A stretch of DNA of 7,198 bases, from positions 4,042 to 11,239 of the forward strand of contig DJUJ01000200.1 of assembly GCA_002438345.1 (NCBI GenBank), read 5' to 3'. The position numbers and the translations under genes are program-made. How positions within the stretch are numbered: position 1 is the stretch's first letter; every line of letters begins with the position of its first letter. The DNA is from Paenibacillus sp. UBA6285. GTDB lineage: Bacteria; Bacillota; Bacilli; Paenibacillales; Paenibacillaceae. Below the pieces are notes generated by a model. It searched no databases. It was given only the letters and a program-made list of their open reading frames with translations, and was not told where the DNA came from. Of the stretch, positions 5,237 to 7,198 are shown in pieces.

Positions 5237-7147
5237 TCAGATCCCCGCACGAACTTCGGATTTGATCCGTTCAAGCTCTTGAGTAGCCACCTGTGCTTCT
5301 TCCTGAAAGCCCGAATAGCTCGGTATAAGCTGCTTTAATAGTTTCTTGATCTGATAGCTGCTTGGCACAAATTCGTACCGTTTGCACAAATTCTCCAGAA
5401 CACCAAGGACCAAATTCAGTTCGGATCTGGAAACACTTTGAGGACGACTGATCATTATCCGATAGTTATTGGTGACCATCAATCCTTCCTCTTCCGTCAG
5501 GAGTTCCTCATATAGTTTTTCTCCAGGACGAATGCCCGTGATCACGATAGGGATATCTTTATCGGGTTCTAAGCCCGACAAACGTATTAAATCTCTCGCT
5601 AGATCGTAAATACGAACCGGCTTACCCATATCAAGCACGAACACCTCGCCCCCTTGTGCCAGCACACTCGCCTGGATAACCAACTGCACAGCTTCAGGGA
5701 TCGTCATGAAATACCGCACCATATCCATATGGGTAACAGTAACCGGGCCACCACTCTCGATTTGTCTTTTGAATAATGGGATAACACTTCCCCGACTACC
5801 GAGTACATTACCGAAACGTACAGCGGCAAAAACCGTCTTGCTGGATGAATTCTGATCATTAATAATCATTTCTGCAGCTCGTTTCGTAGCTCCCATGACA
5901 CTGGTTGGATTAACCGCTTTGTCTGAAGAGATGAGAATGAACCGTTTAGCACCATATTTGGCACTGGCCTCCGCTACGTTCCTTGTTCCGATGACATTGT
6001 TCTTAACTGCCTCCACCGGATTCATTTCCATGAGGGGAACATGTTTGTGCGCGGCGGCGTGATACACGATCGTAGGTCGGAAATTCTGAAAAACACTTTC
6101 GATCCGCGACACATCCTGAATATCAGCAATGATGGGTTGAATATTCTGTTCGGGATATAACTGGCGAAGCTCTTGTTCAATAAGGTAAATGCTGTTCTCT
6201 CCATGTCCAAGAAGCAGCATTTCCTTCGGACGATATGCAGCGAGTTGCCGGCACAGTTCCGAGCCTATGGAGCCTCCTGCACCCGTAATGAGAATACACT
6301 CACTCCCCAAATTCTCGCGTATCTCTTCCGTGTTAATTTCTACTGGAGTTCTACCTAGCAAATCATTTACGGACACTTCACGGATCCGATTGATTGCCGT
6401 TTTTCCATCTAAAATATCCGTCATACTAGGCATTAGCTTAATCTGTGCTTTTGTAGATTTGCAGATCTCGATGATCTCCATTAAGTCATTTTGTGGAGCC
6501 GTCGGAAGCGCAATAATAATGAAAGATATGTCCAACTGCTTCACTGCCTCGGGAATGAAATTTCGGTTACCCACAATCGGCAGACCCATAATCTCCAGCT
6601 TTTGTTTGGATGTATCATCATCAATGAAGGCGACCGGATTCATAAATTTAAACTTTGAATGCTTGATATCTTTGTTAACGAGGATTCCTGCCTTTCCAGC
6701 CCCAATGATTAGAAGATTACCTTCGAATGAATCCTTCGCTCCCGACGAGACAAACCCATCATTCATAAGACGGTTGACGATTCGCAAACCAGCAATGCCA
6801 AGAAACACATAACCCGCTGCAAAATAAATGGATATCGGCAGTCGATAGGAAGCGACGAGTACATGAGCGGATACATTAACAACAATGACTCCTACGAGTG
6901 TTAAAGCACTCACTTTAAGAAGCTGCAGTATCTCTCCCATTCCGGTGTATCGCCAAATACTGTTATACACTTTGAACCCGAATGAGAAGGCCGCGTACAC
7001 TGTAATGTGAATGAATATTGCCCACGGAAGCATCCACACGTACATCTCTGGGATTTGAAAATCAAAACGAAGTAAAAACACAAGCCACACTGAAGCCGCA
7101 ATAATCCCCGCATCCAACATGACCAAACGGAAGATCCGCATTCTCAT
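5237..7147 (-). CDS. pglF: Membrane-bound UDP-HexNAc 4,6-dehydratase, PglF/CapD/EpsC-like
   Basis: This is the first step of the sugar pathway: NAD-dependent dehydration of UDP-GlcNAc to UDP-4-keto-6-deoxy-HexNAc. Length is about 636 residues, normal for the polytopic form. Positions count from the GTG at 7150. Four membrane helices lie near 11-28, 38-58, 80-100 and 107-125. A first Rossmann-like module starts at LLIIGAGKAG (146-155). The catalytic SDR domain starts with ITGAGGSIGSE (288-298) and includes HAAAHKHVPLME (364-375), SSDKAVNPT (408-416) and VMGATK (418-423), where Met replaces the usual SDR Tyr of YxxxK, as in this family. RPGEKLYEEL (541-550) is a further family block. The start is a tandem GTG-ATG; ATG 7147 is preferred, 9 nt from GGGAG. 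C-5 epimerising relatives (CapE/PseB type) are shorter and soluble, so the dehydratase call is favoured. Confidence 0.93.
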   Translation of the reverse strand: MRMRIFRLVMLDAGIIAASVWLVFLLRFDFQIPEMYVWMLPWAIFIHITVYAAFSFGFKVYNSIWRYTGMGEILQLLKVSALTLVGVIVVNVSAHVLVASYRLPISIYFAAGYVFLGIAGLRIVNRLMNDGFVSSGAKDSFEGNLLIIGAGKAGILVNKDIKHSKFKFMNPVAFIDDDTSKQKLEIMGLPIVGNRNFIPEAVKQLDISFIIIALPTAPQNDLMEIIEICKSTKAQIKLMPSMTDILDGKTAINRIREVSVNDLLGRTPVEINTEEIRENLGSECILITGAGGSIGSELCRQLAAYRPKEMLLLGHGENSIYLIEQELRQLYPEQNIQPIIADIQDVSRIESVFQNFRPTIVYHAAAHKHVPLMEMNPVEAVKNNVIGTRNVAEASAKYGAKRFILISSDKAVNPTSVMGATKRAAEMIINDQNSSSKTVFAAVRFGNVLGSRGSVIPLFKRQIESGGPVTVTHMDMVRYFMTIPEAVQLVIQASVLAQGGEVFVLDMGKPVRIYDLARDLIRLSGLEPDKDIPIVITGIRPGEKLYEELLTEEEGLMVTNNYRIMISRPQSVSRSELNLVLGVLENLCKRYEFVPSSYQIKKLLKQLIPSYSGFQEEAQVATQELERIKSEVRAGI

Positions 7148-7198
7148 CACTTCTTTCTCCCTAATTAACTAAAAATGTTCATTTACTAGCCCTTTATG
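7148..7198 (-). other. Leader upstream of the dehydratase gene, no clear promoter
   Basis: These AT-rich bases carry stop codons in all three minus-strand frames, so no reading frame continues into the dehydratase gene. They hold its ribosome binding site (GGGAG, 7160-7156). No convincing -35/-10 pair is visible. The end of a preceding gene could be present: one frame reads HKGLVNEHF and then TAG at 7171-7169. The window is too short here to decide whether transcription begins here or enters from further upstream. Confidence 0.4.

Noticed and set aside
4974..5282. 102-codon plus-strand open frame across the LCP/dehydratase junction
   Set aside because: It is antisense to two convincing genes and shows only low-complexity, shadow-like translation.
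6189..6812. 207-codon plus-strand open frame opposite the dehydratase gene
   Set aside because: It lies wholly antisense to a well-conserved dehydratase coding sequence, has no ribosome binding site that I can see, and its translation has no recognisable domain; it is a shadow frame.
7175..7187. Small palindrome AAATG-AA-CATTT upstream of the dehydratase gene as a possible operator
   Set aside because: It is short and AT-rich, not repeated elsewhere as far as I can see, and there is no promoter nearby to place it against.
7169..7198. Possible 3' end of an upstream minus-strand gene (HKGLVNEHF then TAG)
   Set aside because: Only nine codons are visible and other frames also stop nearby, so there is no basis for calling a gene.
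1..7198. tRNA or rRNA genes, CRISPR array, insertion sequence
   Set aside because: I saw no cloverleaf-like segments, no regularly spaced direct repeats and no transposase motifs; the minus-strand genes account for almost all of the sequence.

Overview
The window looks like chromosomal DNA from a low-to-moderate GC, Gram-positive Bacillota, most plausibly a Paenibacillus-like organism. The evidence is strong AGGAGG-type ribosome binding sites, tight operon spacing, a LytR-CpsA-Psr (LCP) wall-glycopolymer ligase, and Bacillota-style versions of all the surface-glycan enzymes. The genus is an inference from general resemblance; no marker gene is present.

Layout. The 3' end of one plus-strand gene (1-239) enters from the left. 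It encodes the C-terminal tip of a tailspike or pectate-lyase-like secreted or phage-type protein. Four bases later it meets, tail to tail, a six-gene minus-strand operon that fills the rest of the window. In transcription order (right to left) the operon is: a PglF/CapD/EpsC-type membrane nucleotide-sugar 4,6-dehydratase (5237-7147), an LCP protein (4115-5233), a PglC/EpsL-type monotopic phosphoglycosyl transferase (3464-4090), a two-part GNAT acetyltransferase (2658-3467), a FemAB-like GNAT-fold acyltransferase (1470-2579) and a PglE/EpsN-type PLP sugar aminotransferase (244-1410). All six reading frames are intact. The first four genes are tightly coupled (3-nt gap, 24-nt gap, 4-nt ATGA overlap). 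The last two are each preceded by a longer gap (78 and 59 nt) holding an inverted repeat just upstream of a strong Shine-Dalgarno sequence.

How the genes fit together. The dehydratase would convert UDP-GlcNAc to the 4-keto-6-deoxy sugar. The aminotransferase would add the 4-amino group, giving a UDP-4-amino-4,6-dideoxy sugar of the bacillosamine pathway. The PglC-like enzyme would load a sugar phosphate onto undecaprenyl phosphate. The LCP protein would attach the finished glycan to the cell wall. A left-handed beta-helix PglD/EpsM acetyltransferase, which normally N-acetylates the 4-amino group, is not in the window. In its usual place between PglC- and PglE-like genes are a GNAT protein with an unassigned C-terminal half and a FemAB-like protein. 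The most interesting hypothesis is that one or both acylate the amino sugar, perhaps with something other than acetate. No glycosyltransferase, flippase or polymerase is in the window, so the rest of the pathway must lie outside it.
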